From contig OY811975.1 in assembly GCA_963681505.1 (NCBI GenBank), positions 5,137,490 through 5,201,489 on the forward strand: DNA of 64,000 nt, written 5' to 3'. Within the stretch, counting starts at the first letter, position 1, and each line of letters opens with the position of its first letter. This stretch comes from Eunapius fragilis. Its lineage: Eukaryota; Porifera; Demospongiae; Spongillida; Spongillidae. Positions 11,167 through 23,979 of this stretch are shown one piece after another. The notes under the pieces were generated by a model. The model did no database searches and was not told the DNA's origin. It saw only the letters and a list, made by a program, of their open reading frames with translations. Made by a program: the position numbers and the translations under genes.

Positions 11167-13821
11167 TTAATTATCAGTCTGGGTACAAGCATCGCACATC
11201 GGTGTCTCTCGCTGTATTGCTTTGTCCACTGATTTAGGTTGCAGACGAACATTTGTATCCTTCCAGATTGACATGTTATCCATTCTGAGCACGGATTGTG
11301 CAGTAACATGTGCTGTGCCTCTTTCTTGATTTTCTTTCAATTTAGTACGAATTGCAATATACATCTTCGGAACAACAAGGCACCCCAGTATCACACTTGC
11401 ACCCAGTACAGTGCCCATTATTAGAGAACTACTCTGAAATGTAAGTCCAAGTGAAAGTGTTCCATAGTAGATGGTAATGAAAGCAATCCAGGTGATCAGA
11501 AGTGAATACGTAGTGAGATTAATGAACTTGGCTTCGTTATAATTCCCCGGAACCTTTCTGGTTCGAAAAGCAAAATACAAAATGATGAGCAGTAGAATGG
11601 CATTGAATACTAAAGTAACGGAGAGGCCTACATAGGGGTTCTCCCCACATTCAATTATTGCAGTTTGGTCATCAAATACATGTGTAACAGTAGGCGGTTC
11701 AATTCCCAACCATACTGATGAAATCATAACCTGAATCGATATGAGAACAGCAGTGAAAATCACCTGACTTAGAGGGTTAACACACCTCAGAGACGTTGCT
11801 GAGGCTTTCCGGTTAAATATTCTGTGAATCCTAACGGTTCTCACTAGCACAGGACTGAAACAGGAGGAGAACCCAAAGCCGACCACGAAACGTCTAACAC
11901 CACAGATGAAAAGCGAAGGCTTGATTATATAACAGAAGGGTACTAAATAGCAAAAGAATATTCCTATCAGCAGGACGGCTGTAAGTTCTCGACTGAAGGC
12001 TATGATTATTGTATTATTGAAGTGAAAAATAAAGATAGCGATGGATGTTCCCAGTATAACGAATCCAAAACAAGAAATAATGATCGATGCAACGGCCAAC
12101 GCATTGGACGCACTATAGTATGTTGTATGTATTGGAACACACCCATCCATATTAAGATTTGTTTCCATTCCTCCCGCACAGTACATACAAACCTTTCGAT
12201 CGCTATAGTAATTAGTTCCGCTGCAATTCTTGCAGTTCCAACAGCAACCACTCTGACCTTGTATTGCTTCCTGAAGCTGACCGTATGCACAAGGCTCGCT
12301 GCACAATGATTTAGGATGTGGATTTGATTGATTCCAAACAATGGACTCATAATTTATGAGTAAAGAGGGAAATTTACTACTATCCCATTTGCCTAAGGTG
12401 TTCATTTGGCCGTTATGCAAGTGTTGAACTGTGAGAATTGTATTTGTAGGATCTCCGTTGGAATCAAAACTAAAATCGTTGCCGGACTCACTGGTGAAAT
12501 TCACTTTCAAGATATTTAGGAGAAGGAGACGTCCATCAATTGCAGACACGTCTGTCGTTTCACTAGAGCGCGTAGCGTTACACAATCCACTTCCATTGCA
12601 CACACTTTGTTGTATTTGACTGACGGCGTGAGCTATGGCATACACCGCATCAATAGAATTGGGTACATATGCGTCCGACACATAGCCATTCGTCCGCGAA
12701 ATTCGTTGGTTGGATGCATTGCAGATCGGGAGGGCGGGGTTGGTACCGTTAAGTGAACATTTGAAGTAGTCTTCCCAGTACTCCGCGAACCACGGATTGT
12801 CCGTGTGATTACTGATGTGAAGACTTTGGAAGTGCTCATCAAACCCCGCGGTGTTTACAGCTTCGGGGATGACTCCAATAACGTTCCGCGCTATTTCATA
12901 ACGTTTTGAATCTAAGGATGTTGTCCAATCGGTGCCGACCCACAAGAATTGTTTCGTTGCAAAAGTGTGGTCGCTTTCTCTTCGGCGCTGCACGGCATCG
13001 AGCAATCCCTCTACTGTAGCTGGCTGTGCAAAAAGAACGATCACTGTGGCGTTTGAGACGTATGGAGCGGCTAGCTTGGATACAGCAGCATCGCAATCGG
13101 ACGCCGCTACGCTTGGATACGGTATCTCGATAGAGTCGCCCGCGACGCAGCGATTCAACGTGACATTTTGAAAGTTGTTCATAAAGCCCTTGATACCCGC
13201 TTGTCCATAGATATCACCCGAATTAATGGCCACAACGTAACTCCAATTGAAGTGGTTGACTATATCGGCCAATGCTCTCGCCTGGTAGCTATCGGAGGGA
13301 CATGTGCGAGCAAAAAAGCCATACTGGGTCTTATCGCTCAAGCTAGGAGTTGTAGAGGCAAAGGATATTAAAGGAACATGAAACAACTGGAGCAAGTTGG
13401 CTACCTGGATGGTAACAGAACTTACCCACTCGCCGATCACAGCCGAAACACCATTCCCATTCTTTGGCGTAAGTAAGCGAAGAGTTTGTTGCAGAGCGAT
13501 ATTGACAATCTCACACGTATCGTAGATTTCAAAGCCCAGCTTAACTCCTGAGATGTTTAGAGATGCTTGCCGCGAGTTGATCCGCTGGATTACGTACGAT
13601 ATAGCCTCGACGTATTGAACGATGGAACGATCGATTTGTCCGCACGAGCCATTGAACGTCTCATGAATTGGAAGTAACACTCCAATTACGAAAAGATCAT
13701 CCGTTTTGTTCCTGGGTGGGTTGAAGGTGTAGACGTTTTGGACAGCCGCTGCCATCTGCATCAACAGAGCCACGGCTAGCGAGCTCATGTAAAGACGTTT
13801 TCGAAGAATGACCCGCTTCAT
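11167..13821 (-). CDS. Metabotropic glutamate-like class C GPCR, apparently intronless
   Basis: A single open frame of 884 codons from ATG at 13821; an in-frame ATG at 13911 would add 30 residues, but the internal Met begins a clear signal peptide (MKRVILRKRL, then SSLAVALLMQMAAA). Domain order: Venus-flytrap ligand domain (about 40-490, with SSVTIQVANLLQLF, PLSLSDKTQ-like and FARTCPSDSYQARAL blocks), a cysteine-rich NCD3G linker (about 504-560, many Cys) and a seven-helix domain (about 572-825: SRELTAVLLIGIFFCYLVPF, RIHRIFNRK, NEAKFINLTTYS, VVPKMYIAI). A cytoplasmic tail of about 55 residues follows. Members sense extracellular amino acids and signal through G proteins at the plasma membrane. 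By recalled alignment, the mGluR Arg that holds the glutamate side-chain carboxylate is replaced here (VQYVEAI), so the ligand may differ. The whole domain set without an intron is unusual beside the intron-rich neighbours. Confidence 0.93.
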   Translation of the reverse strand: MKRVILRKRLYMSSLAVALLMQMAAAVQNVYTFNPPRNKTDDLFVIGVLLPIHETFNGSCGQIDRSIVQYVEAISYVIQRINSRQASLNISGVKLGFEIYDTCEIVNIALQQTLRLLTPKNGNGVSAVIGEWVSSVTIQVANLLQLFHVPLISFASTTPSLSDKTQYGFFARTCPSDSYQARALADIVNHFNWSYVVAINSGDIYGQAGIKGFMNNFQNVTLNRCVAGDSIEIPYPSVAASDCDAAVSKLAAPYVSNATVIVLFAQPATVEGLLDAVQRRRESDHTFATKQFLWVGTDWTTSLDSKRYEIARNVIGVIPEAVNTAGFDEHFQSLHISNHTDNPWFAEYWEDYFKCSLNGTNPALPICNASNQRISRTNGYVSDAYVPNSIDAVYAIAHAVSQIQQSVCNGSGLCNATRSSETTDVSAIDGRLLLLNILKVNFTSESGNDFSFDSNGDPTNTILTVQHLHNGQMNTLGKWDSSKFPSLLINYESIVWNQSNPHPKSLCSEPCAYGQLQEAIQGQSGCCWNCKNCSGTNYYSDRKVCMYCAGGMETNLNMDGCVPIHTTYYSASNALAVASIIISCFGFVILGTSIAIFIFHFNNTIIIAFSRELTAVLLIGIFFCYLVPFCYIIKPSLFICGVRRFVVGFGFSSCFSPVLVRTVRIHRIFNRKASATSLRCVNPLSQVIFTAVLISIQVMISSVWLGIEPPTVTHVFDDQTAIIECGENPYVGLSVTLVFNAILLLIILYFAFRTRKVPGNYNEAKFINLTTYSLLITWIAFITIYYGTLSLGLTFQSSSLIMGTVLGASVILGCLVVPKMYIAIRTKLKENQERGTAHVTAQSVLRMDNMSIWKDTNVRLQPKSVDKAIQRETPMCDACTQTDN

Positions 13822-15325
13822 TCTGATGACAGAGCAGCGGCCAACTGGTTGTTCAGGGCTCGTATGAAGATATATTTTTGCTTGACCCCAGCTACAATTA
13901 ATGCAAATCAAAGCGGAATATATACGACTGACAAAGAAGAGGGAAATTATTTGTTTTCAATTCCCGGCCCGCTATATGTGTACATACATGCACAACGTCA
14001 CATGCCAAAATTTCCATCCGGCGTATGCCATGACTGATTTAAATCCAGTCGGCTGATTTACTCGGTCGACCGGCCCGGATTCTCGTCATGTATGTCAGAA
14101 TTACTTTTGGTCGCTGAGATGGCTCGTGCAGGGAATTTCACACATTCCTATCAGAAAAATTCCCTCCGCTGCCGGTGCCCAGATCTTATTTCACAGCACC
14201 GGATGTATTGCATCATCGGTATAATACGTGAAAATAAGGTCTGCATGGGAGAAGTCACTTCGGAATGTTGAAACTTCAAGCAGAATGCAGGTATGCAATA
14301 ATTAAACTACATACCCCAAAATCAGTGGTAAGTTAAGGTTATTGTAATCAAGATGATCAGGTTTAACTAGTGCAAGACGACGTTTGGGTTATCACGAGCT
14401 TCGTCCGAACCAGTTTAAAGCAGTAAGAGCGTTCGAACCAGTTTAAAGCAGTGAGAGCGTTCGAACCAGTCTAAAGCAGTGAGAGCGTTATCACAGTGAA
14501 AAAACACGTCAAATCAATTGTAGATTCGCGACGGTAAAATCAAGCGCAAATCAAGCGCACTTGTGATTTTACTGTGAAATCATACCTTGATTTAACAATT
14601 GATTTAAAATCCGTTGTGAAATCAATAATTGATTCGACGCGTTTTTTTGCTGTGCGCGTTCATAGAAGGAAGAGATGTGTTACTTACGTTGCCTAAATAT
14701 ACATGTACTGGAAGTGGAACTGAAGTCGTTATGCTACGCGGTCTTGCCTTATGCTTTCGACGACTGAATTGACCTTTGGGAAGAGAAGTATCGTGATTGT
14801 TGTCACCCTTTTGAAAGCTTTGATGAAATATCATGGGTGCTGGAATCTGGCATCTGGATGAGACTTAATTTTTCAGTATCTTGTAAACATTCAAATTAAG
14901 GGATGTCTGCTGCATCGTGTCTAGAGAAATGGCTGAAAAGAAGGATGAAATAGTGAAAGTTTCGCGAAGGGCATATTATTAGGTAGTCTTCATTAGTCCT
15001 GAGCTGCTTTCTATGAACTTGACGTGGTGGGATATATGATTAGGACAGATACTTATATGATCAGACTGGTTGCTTGCATGTGATGTATCAGTGAAGTGCA
15101 CTGTACCGCCACTGATTTGCCTCACCCAGGGGTAAATTAAAACAAAACGAGAACACTTCTCAGTTCGCATGACGACCGTACCAAATTAACGGATCCAAGT
15201 AAATGGAGCACCTCCGACGTCGCGTGGTTATATTCAACACGGGGTGCGTAAGGTCTCTAGTTGTGTAGGTCTAATAAGGGTTTTCTATTTGCATGTGCCA
15301 AAAATCTTGGGCACAAACTTGCACA
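13822..15325. other. 5' flank of the receptor gene, with short repeats
   Basis: No coding signal. 14400-14490 contains three copies of a ~30-bp unit with GTTCGAACCAGTTTAAAGCA. 14500-14640 is rich in AATCAATTG and GATTT words with local inverted symmetry, similar to 61835-62050 and the window's last 70 bases. The receptor promoter should lie just above 13911 but no certain core element was fixed. Confidence 0.4.
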
Positions 15326-15382
15326 CACATACACACACACATACACCACACACACAAACACACAGACACACGCACACACATA

Positions 15383-15466
<84 letters not shown>
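15325..15466. repeat. (CA)n microsatellite
   Basis: About 140 bases of CA repeats, impure at the left end and pure from 15388. All open frames across it (Thr-His or Cys-Val repeats) are artefacts. Confidence 0.97.
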
Positions 15467-15469
<3 letters not shown>

Positions 15470-15799
15470 GAACCGGCGCATACGTCGCAAGCATGCGACA
15501 CACAGGTGTTGAGCTCACTCGCCTACAAGTATACAGCTGTCCAAACTACAGTTCCACCTTGCCTTATAAGTGAGATGTGGTAGCATTGGGCTACCTATAT
15601 CCAAAGCTCATTACGTGAATTTTCAATTATCACTACTGCACTTTCAGAAAACAATTAGCAATCAAAGTGTCATACTGTCCAAATTCTGAAGCCATTGAGA
15701 CTGAAAACATATACACAATATGTATACTGTACACACAAGTCTGCATGCACACACACATTGCAGTGCAGGCATCACCACATGAACCTAGTCGCTCCAAGT

Positions 15800-15808
15800 G
15801 TGTGTGTC

Positions 15809-15856
<48 letters not shown>
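15800..15856. repeat. (GT)n microsatellite
   Basis: About 55 bases of GT repeats with one TTG interruption near 15810. Confidence 0.95.
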
Positions 15857-15859
<3 letters not shown>

Positions 15860-16796
15860 ACCAGTATTTTAAGTGAACTGTCCCAAATTACAAATGCATT
15901 TCAATGTCAGTTTTCGCGTGCAGAAAAAGGAGGTGTGGTCTAGACGGGTGAACAGTGAGTGATACAGTGGGAGTGGTGCTGGATAAATAATGCGTGGGCG
16001 AAGCAGGTGGGGGTAAGAAAGGTCAGATGTATATTATATTGCAGCATGGTCCTGTAGCTGTTTATATGGCCCTCTCTGCAGTGGAAAGTTATTTTAATAA
16101 CTACTTTTAATTAGCCTTAGGTCAATTTATCTGATTTGGGTTGATTAATTTTTAAGTTACTAATTCAAATACTGAGTTATGAAGTTAAATATAGTTTTAA
16201 TGGCTTATTAAGTCTAATCAATTTTGCAATTGCATTCAATCCTTAATTTGAGAAACATAAATTAGTCACTGATCATCAAATACTTAATTTTATTAACTTC
16301 AATAGTTAGTTTTTTAAATTACAAAATGGGAGGATTATCAAGTTTGATTTGTTGATTTGAATAACAAAAATGTAGCAATTGAAATAATCGATTGACATAA
16401 AAGCTTCAGACTTCATTGTCTACTAAAGATAATAATAATACATTGTCGCATATTATTGGCTATGTTAATTAACATTATTGTTGTTGATGTTAGTTAGCTA
16501 ATATTAAAGCCCCTTAAAATTTTGTTTGCACTATTATCATTTACCTTTTCATTCCAGTGTACAATCTAGCTTGTAATACACTCATTAACTATTATTATGG
16601 AGTAATAACTATTAAAATCAGTCCTATTTGCCGTTTGCGACTATTGACAGTAGGCCTCCACCTCGTAATATTGAAATTATAACGTATGCCCTAGCAACGA
16701 GCCTTGACAACCACCGACCTGCGGAACTTGAAGCTACACGACAGTAAACAACTTCAGTCACCATTTTAAAGCCATACAATGAAAGAGGACTTCTAT
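15860..16796. other. AT-rich spacer
   Basis: Strongly A+T-rich (16080-16620) with no open frame of note and no recognised element. Confidence 0.4.
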
Positions 16797-18054
16797 TTTA
16801 TTAAGAAAGGAGCGGGGCATCGTAACAAATCATTGATGCACAAATAAAAGCTTTAACTAGTAAGAATATTATTGTACTTCACGAATAGTCCGAGACGAGC
16901 CTTTGTAAACAACGCAAAATCACAACCGATATATGCTTTCCACAAACTAAGCATGCGCAGCATGTTCAAACTAATTCAGGGTGTCCAGAAAAGCGCCCTA
17001 GCTGCATGGGAGGTCTCGAGATTGGCAGAGGATCATCAAGCAGATTGGGTACTGCAGCTGATCCAAGATGGCGGGGTTGTTTATTGTTGCATGTGGAACA
17101 ACTGGTGGTAGTGGTGTGGTGGTGCAATTCTTTAATCTAGGCAATAATTGCATTACAGCTAGCACTTGTACATGTGGAGCCACCTCTGGGATGTGGATTG
17201 GCTTTTTCTGCACATCTTCTTTTTTGTGGAAGGCAGATCTATAGGTGTACAACATGATATACTTTCAGGTATGCATGCATGTACATTTGTACTATACCGT
17301 GCATCCCTCTTCTGCATGTGCCATCCACTGAAAGATAATGGTGGGCCTCTTGTATGTGAGAAGGTGATCTTGAGCTTGTAGATATCTGTCTAGTACATGT
17401 TTGCATGAATAGCAAAATGATGAAGGTGGGTGCCTTGGACATCATTACTTATGTCAATACAGAAAAGAGCTGTGCTACAAACTCAGAGCATTGATCAAAT
17501 GATCTTTTCCTTTTCCCTGACAGGTTCCCACATACTCTCCAGCGCTTTTGAATTGTCTCTGTGTGATGGATGATCCATTGAGCCTATGTGGTCGGATACG
17601 GACGAGCTGCACATATTATTCATAAGATACAGATGCGTACTGTGTTGTGAAAAACCAAATGGCAAGTGTCGAATGGCACTTTTGAATATTTTTATGTCTC
17701 TATTCTATGATGGTGCATACTGACCTTAGTGGAAAATTGTTGGGCGTCCGTGTCATCGACCTGAAGTAACCCCTCCCCTTCGACGAAGGAATATTGGTCT
17801 AAAAAGATGTCGCGCGTTTATAGGAAATGTAAACCTAATGCGTGGCCGCAAACGGCCGTGTATCTGGACACCCTGTATTAGTTTGAACATGCTACGCATG
17901 CTTAGTTTGTGGTAAGCATTTATCGGTTCTGATTTTGCGTTGTTTACAAAAGAGATCGTCTCGGACTATTAGTGAAGTACAATAGTATTCTTACTAGTTA
18001 TAGCTTTTATTTGTGCATCAATGATTTGTTATGATGTCCTGCCCCTTTCTTTAT
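16797..18054. mobile_element. DNA-transposon-like element with ~190-bp terminal inverted repeats
   Basis: Arms 16797-16991 and 17862-18054 are inverted copies. Landmarks on both are AAGAAAGG, AACAAATCATTGATGCACAA, AAACAACGCAAAATCA, AAACTAAGCATGCG and, at the inner end, CAGGGTGTCCAGA. Because CAGGGTGTCCAGA lies inside the arms, a smaller element may be nested in a palindromic site. The ~870-bp interior (16992-17861) has only short open frames and no transposase motif I can recognise, so the element is probably non-autonomous. No clear target duplication was found. Confidence 0.82.
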
Positions 18055-19784
18055 AGAGCAAGTTATCAGGTAGTATGTATGCTAGTTAGTTGGTCTGGCT
18101 AAGAAGGATTATTGTATAAAGAACAATCCCTTTGTTGACTCCTCTGAGCTCATGCACCTTCCCAAATAGGCATGTGCAAATCAAATCATCACACGTACAC
18201 TCAAAGTACACAAAAAGTAGTTGTCATAATTAAAAGTCAATGTCTGGCACAAAACTCAGGCTTTGTCCATTGCACAGTGAATCCATGTCATAGCAAGCAG
18301 GGTCCAAATTCTGCATTGTCAGATGCTGTCACCATCACCTTGGCAAGTCAAAAAAAGGTGTGCATGTGTGTTCAACACAGTAAATCATCAAACATATGGA
18401 CTCTAAGAGGACAACATGCCTAAACACCCATGGAGGTTGCACAAAAGAAAGCGAATGGCACCTTGAATCAGAACATGTGCATGCGCTCAACACAGCACAT
18501 GATAAAATTAATACATAGATGAATTACATGTCTAATTAATTCCCACTACACAACACACACATAGACATTACACTCACAGACAGTCATGCTGCAGATGGAC
18601 TTTGGACTGAGTTCTATTCCATTAAATGCCACTAGGAGAAACCACACCCATTTCAGTCATATGCACGAACATGCTGTGGATGGACTTTGGGATGAGCTGT
18701 CTACTGCAAAAAGAGAAAAACAAAAACATATGTTTCAAAAGAGGCTCATAAAGACACACGTGAACACTTTTAAACAATGCTGTTGATTTTTCTTTCAGAT
18801 GTACATCATACACACCTTCACACACACACACACAGTAACACTGTATATGCAAATAAACGTACACACACCTCCTCTGTATCATGTAGGATGTTCCTGTCTC
18901 ATGCGCCACCATACCACACCCACTAGCTTGAAGGAGTACAGGCTCATGGCCACATCCATCCTGTGAGGTCACAACCTGTTCAGTCGGAAGAGGTCCATGT
19001 GTTCCCGTGATCACTCGCTCATATTATGTATCCCCTTCATTTTGGCTCTCAGACAGACGGAGCTTTCTTCCAGGGATGTGCTATCTGTAACAATAACCAC
19101 TACACTCCAAATAATGCACTCACCACATGCACCAAGGTACACCATTATCAGATAGCCCTGGGTCACCTTCTGTGAACTATTCACGAATATTAACTCCAAA
19201 TAATGCACTCACACCCATGAGGTAACCCCTGCTCCTTGGTCTATCACAATAAATGCACTTACTACAAGATCACGTCCACGCACACCATGATAAGGCTATC
19301 AGGTAGGAAAGGGTCAAGTGTTACTAGTCCTCTCCAAGGTCTATCAAATGGCCATATAGTGGGAGCAATTTCGGTTTTTGAACCAATTGAACAGCATCAC
19401 TGCTACAACGTTCGTTCAAAGAACCTAGCCTCGCCATGCATTCTTTACATTTGCCTCCGAATTCAAACTGTATGGTTTATTCATGTCCGCAGTCACTGTA
19501 CAAGTAACAAGCAAGACCAGTATACAGTGGTCACATACATTTCAACTTCAGCGTCGTCGTACGCACTAACCAGCTGCGAAGTAGCGTATTTCCTCAGATC
19601 ACAATTGGTATTTTCTCTTTGCTTTATCCGTACCCCAACGTTTCGAATATCTACCTTACGGCCCAAGGAAACCATAACCGCATATACCCACCACTCGCTG
19701 TTTGCACGTCGGGTGTAATGACGGCGGGAATTACTTGTTACACGGATTCGGACGGCTGTGTAAGCAAGATTTGTTATACAGCAA
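18055..19784. other. Single-copy spacer inside the inverted repeat
   Basis: No supported gene. A near-duplicate phrase with GATGGACTTTGG occurs at 18593 and 18678, and AACTCCAAATAATGCACTCAC occurs in part at 19104 and 19191. Open frames here (18622-19014, 19236-19718) lack codon bias, splice support or similarity. Confidence 0.35.
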
Positions 19785-22690
19785 TGATTTGTTCACTGCT
19801 GTAGGATAACAAGACTTCTTCATGTTTCTCAAGTGTAAGTCAGACATGGAAATGGTGGCACACTAAACAGATCAATAACCACATAGCTGGCCCTTTATTG
19901 GATAAATAAATGTGAAAAATACATGTGCTGTAAATATTTACCGAATCCTACAAAACCTATCGTATTGCTTATCAAACATGTGTCAAAAGGGCAACGATAA
20001 TTTATTGGAGAAACCAATACTGTTCTCATAACACCTGAGTCATTTTCTCAAGAGTGTTCCTTTCTTCTGTTATTGTTTTTCTCCCATTGATTGTACACAC
20101 ACAACACATACACAAGCACACACAGACTATACAGGGGCATATGCAGCCTTTAGAAAAGAGGGGGTTTACAGGCAAGCGATACAGAGGCTCACTTAAAGGC
20201 ATCTGGCGAGGTCAAGAGCAAAAACCCGGATGCTATACAGGCACCTTGCCGGGATGAATAATAAAGGAGACAATATTCTTCGACATTGCTCTCAAATTAA
20301 AAAAACTCTTATACTGATGCAACAATATAAACCTTGGTGCATTCCAAATTGTGTACAAGAAATTAAAGAGGTATCTAGGGCTACAATTATTTTCAGGTAT
20401 GTTTATTTGCGGTTTTTGGTTTTGTGCATTTTGCTACTTAAAAAACACATGAGATTAACAAAATGATAAATGGATAGCAATTACAGGTATTGTGTTTTCA
20501 GCCAAAACCACAGACATATTAAACATTTACTACACGCAAACACACATAGCATTTTTTTCTAGCATTGTTGAATGTAAATGTATCCTTACATATATTACTA
20601 AGTTCTTCTTCTGAAATGGTTGGTTCATAAATATCTTTGGTGTTGTTTTGGTTTCTAATTGACGTAGCAGGTGATGGGTTATATTTAGATGTAGTATAGT
20701 TCACTGTCTACTTTCAGTGTTTCAGTGTGCTCCAATATCAAGTAGATGCGTGGACACCCAATGGCACTGGAAGAAGAACTAAGCTAGCTTTGAGACTATA
20801 TGAAGAGCAGGCATGAGGTCAGTAGCAAACATAAGCACTCAGTTGGGGTCGAGCAAAGCTGTAGGATGAGTGCCATTTCAACACAATATGATAAATGCAA
20901 AACGATGAATATTCACTGGAATATACGATACAGGCAGAAGATCCAATCAATTTTCATTTGCTGCAACTTAGACACAACTCTTTGTCTGCATTCACAATCT
21001 CCCCTGGATTAGTTCATACAAGATCTCCACTGCAGGCAGAACATTTAAATGTAAACCTCAGTACTTGTTCACAACACATATTAAAAGCAAATTGGTAAGT
21101 ATATAAGATGAGGTGTGTTGCACACTCGTACACAGTATATCCTTAGGTATCGTGATGGCTGGAACCCTGTGGTACATGATTGCTTCACAGACCTCATCTA
21201 GGGAAAAGATAGTGTCTCTCCCATGCAAGCTATAAACTGAATGTCACATCTTTTGAATGGTACCACCCCAACCTATGTACACATTCTAGGGCAGAGAATG
21301 TCTTGATGGGCTGTACCCCTCGCACTTGAGCTGTCGCATTGTGCTCTTCCATTATCACTGCTCAAGTGGTCATGTGATCAATCAACTCTTTTCCAAACAC
21401 CACATATGTATAGTCTTGTACCAAGACCAACATGCTAATACACGTATAGAAACTGCATATGACACCAATGCAAGCTCTTGTGTCCATCCACATCCATCAG
21501 CTCAAGCATGTTCAAAAGTATTCACTTGCACTAACTGAATTTGAGCAGATTTTATGGTGTGCTTTTGCTCTGTTGAAGTGAGCACCATGTTTTACATGCA
21601 ACACTCTACTTACTAGACTTTTGGTAGTCTGTGGTAATACTAGTCACATATTCTCTTGTGTGAATGTATCGTTGCATCTATATGCTTTGGGCAATTCTCA
21701 ATTAGATTTTCATGCATCATGTACTTTGGATTCTACTTCTGATGGAGCTCTAGTTTACTTGTACAGGTAATTGAACCTGTAAAAGGGAAATGCTTATCAG
21801 CTTCAGTCTGTTGGCATGATGTACAGATGCCTTTTGAACTGTGTTTAGTTGAGTTGGTCAGCTCAACAACTGGTAGTAAACTGCTTGCTATTTCCAGTGG
21901 TAGCCTTCACTTGTTCATATTATGTAGTACCTTGGAGTGCAAGATACAACTGTCCACAGAAGGTTATTTAACAAAAAATAATAATAAACAGTTAAAAGTA
22001 TTACATATGCAGTGGTGCCTATGCCATTGCTGACTGCGCCATTGTTCGTTCTTCAATGTCTGTTCGACAAATGGTACAGTGGTAGCATTGTATCACTACA
22101 CACCGAACTTCTGCATGTATAAACTGTTTACACCTTCTGCATTGCACTTGTGCATGGAAACTAAAGCTAGGAGTAGCATTAAAGAATTTAAAGGGAGGAA
22201 AGGGGGGGGGTCTAAAATGAATAAATATAAATATGAGAGTGACCTCCTATGACCAGTTAAGTCTAGCAAAAAAAAAAATTCATTTAATTTATAAGGATTC
22301 TGTCCATTAATCAACCAAATTTATTTCTACTGAAAGTTAATTATAGAAATGAAGTCAGCACTAAAATTCTATCACACAGGATCAAGGGTAATGCAATTTG
22401 ATCCTGAATGGCATAAGATACTTTCTTGTACAGGGTATGGGCCTCAACATGCACAGATAGTGTTCTTGTAATAATACATGTAAGCAATTTGAACTGCAGA
22501 CAAGGGAAAGTGTATGCAATAGAGGTAGGAGTGCAAATTTGTTTTACATATTCATGACGCAGTAAAGTATCAGAAATATGATGGGACCATGGCCATATAG
22601 CAGTAACCTGATGTGCTAAAAATACCTAAAATGTATAGTAGTTTTTGTAACGATTGGCTGTGATGTAATGACATATGGAGCGTTCTATAC
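19785..22690. repeat. Right arm of the large inverted repeat
   Basis: Inverted partner of 7470-10715, shorter mainly through indels (for example a ~35-bp segment near 8080 that is absent here). The inner end is GTTCACTGCTGTAGGATAAC. The outer end runs straight into the complete foldback element at 22680-23433, just as the left arm runs into 6284-6930, so foldback and arm were duplicated as one unit. No gene recognised. Confidence 0.9.
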
Positions 22691-23436
22691 GAAAATGGGT
22701 CTTGTGGATTTTATTTTATAACATAAAATGTAAATCAACCGAAATATTAACGCTATCGGGTTCCTATTTTTAACACAACATACCACCATTACTATATGTG
22801 AAAATGCTTTTTGGTGTCTTACACATGCGGGGTACTGACGTTTCAAGGTCCGATGCCCCGTAGGGTTCAAACCGGCCACATCTTCAGGTAGCAGTGTCCA
22901 AAATAGGTGCCTATGTAGTAGGGTCCTACCGCTATTGATTTGTTCTGTTCGTTAAGTTTTGCTTTATCCGTTATGGAGATACAAGTGTGCAAAAAAATTG
23001 CACATTTCCCGGGCGTTACGCGCCATTAACGTAGTCCTCGAAGCCAGTCGTAATAAGTTAATGGCGCGTAACGCCGGGGAAATATGCAAATTCTTTGCAC
23101 ACTTGTATCTCCATAACGGATAAAGCAAAACTTAACGAACAGAACAAATCAATAGCGGTAGGACCCTTCTACATAGGTACCTATTTGAACCGATTTGGAC
23201 ACTCCTACCTGAAGATATGGCCATTTTGAACCCTACGGGGTATCGGACCTTGAAACGTCGGTATCCCGCATGTGTAACTGTAAGACACCAAAATGCATTT
23301 TCACAAATAGTAATGGTGTGGTATGTTGTGTTAAAAATAGGAACCCGATAGCGTTAATATTTCGGAAGATTATCGATTTAAATTTTATGTTATAAAATAA
23401 AATCCACAAGACCCATTTTCGTATAGAACGTTCCAT
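22676..23436. mobile_element. Complete foldback element, ~755 bp palindrome
   Basis: Arms of about 375 bp meet near 23050. The left end is CATATGGAGCGTTCTATACG and the right end CGTATAGAACGTTCCATATG; the hexamer CATATG borders both ends and could be a short target duplication, though it is itself palindromic. The inner part is the same family as 6284-6838 (GGGCGTTACGCGCCATTAAC on both arms). It encodes no protein; open frames at 22685-22879 and 23233-23436 mirror each other. Confidence 0.9.
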
Positions 23437-23954
23437 ATGTATATGTTGTAACTAGTTATGGGATTTTCCCCTATGTGCGTATCAAACATGAAAATACAAC
23501 CCAAGGGAGGCAGAACCATACAAAACAAATCAAAATTAAAAGAAAATATTTAACTAAAATAACCAACATGCAACCAAATGTCTAGTGAGATAGGGGAAGT
23601 AGCCGCTAAAATGGAGGCAGAATTACCGTAACAGATGAGGAAAAGAATTGGAATTTGTATGCCGCACATAACATTGTGTCGAGTCATGGGTCTCCTATAA
23701 GGGAGCGTCCATAATTGATGTCACTCGTTTTTGATGATTTTTGGACCATACATACATATGTTGTCCATCTATGTCACAAAAGTAAGAACCATACCCCGTA
23801 CCCCACCTTTAAATGGACGTCGCGCTTTATTGCACCATACCCAGCCTCCACAAAATAAAAATAATAATGAAAGTAGAACTGTAGATTCATTAAAATAAAT
23901 AGTATAGCAATAAGGTGTCTGCATTGTACATGTTTGTATTCATCTATATCAATA
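23437..23954. other. Spacer
   Basis: No gene seen. The right end becomes an A+T-rich AATAATGATAATAAT tract (23953-23978) at which the next retroelement copy begins. Confidence 0.4.
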
Positions 23955-23979
23955 AAATAATGATAATAATAATAACAAT

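Noticed and set aside
15244-15583. Thr-His / Cys-Val repeat proteins
   Set aside because: Translations of the (CA)n tract in several frames, no splice or start context.
19236-19718. 160-codon plus-strand ORF
   Set aside because: No motif, no splice sites and no similarity; length is within chance for this window.
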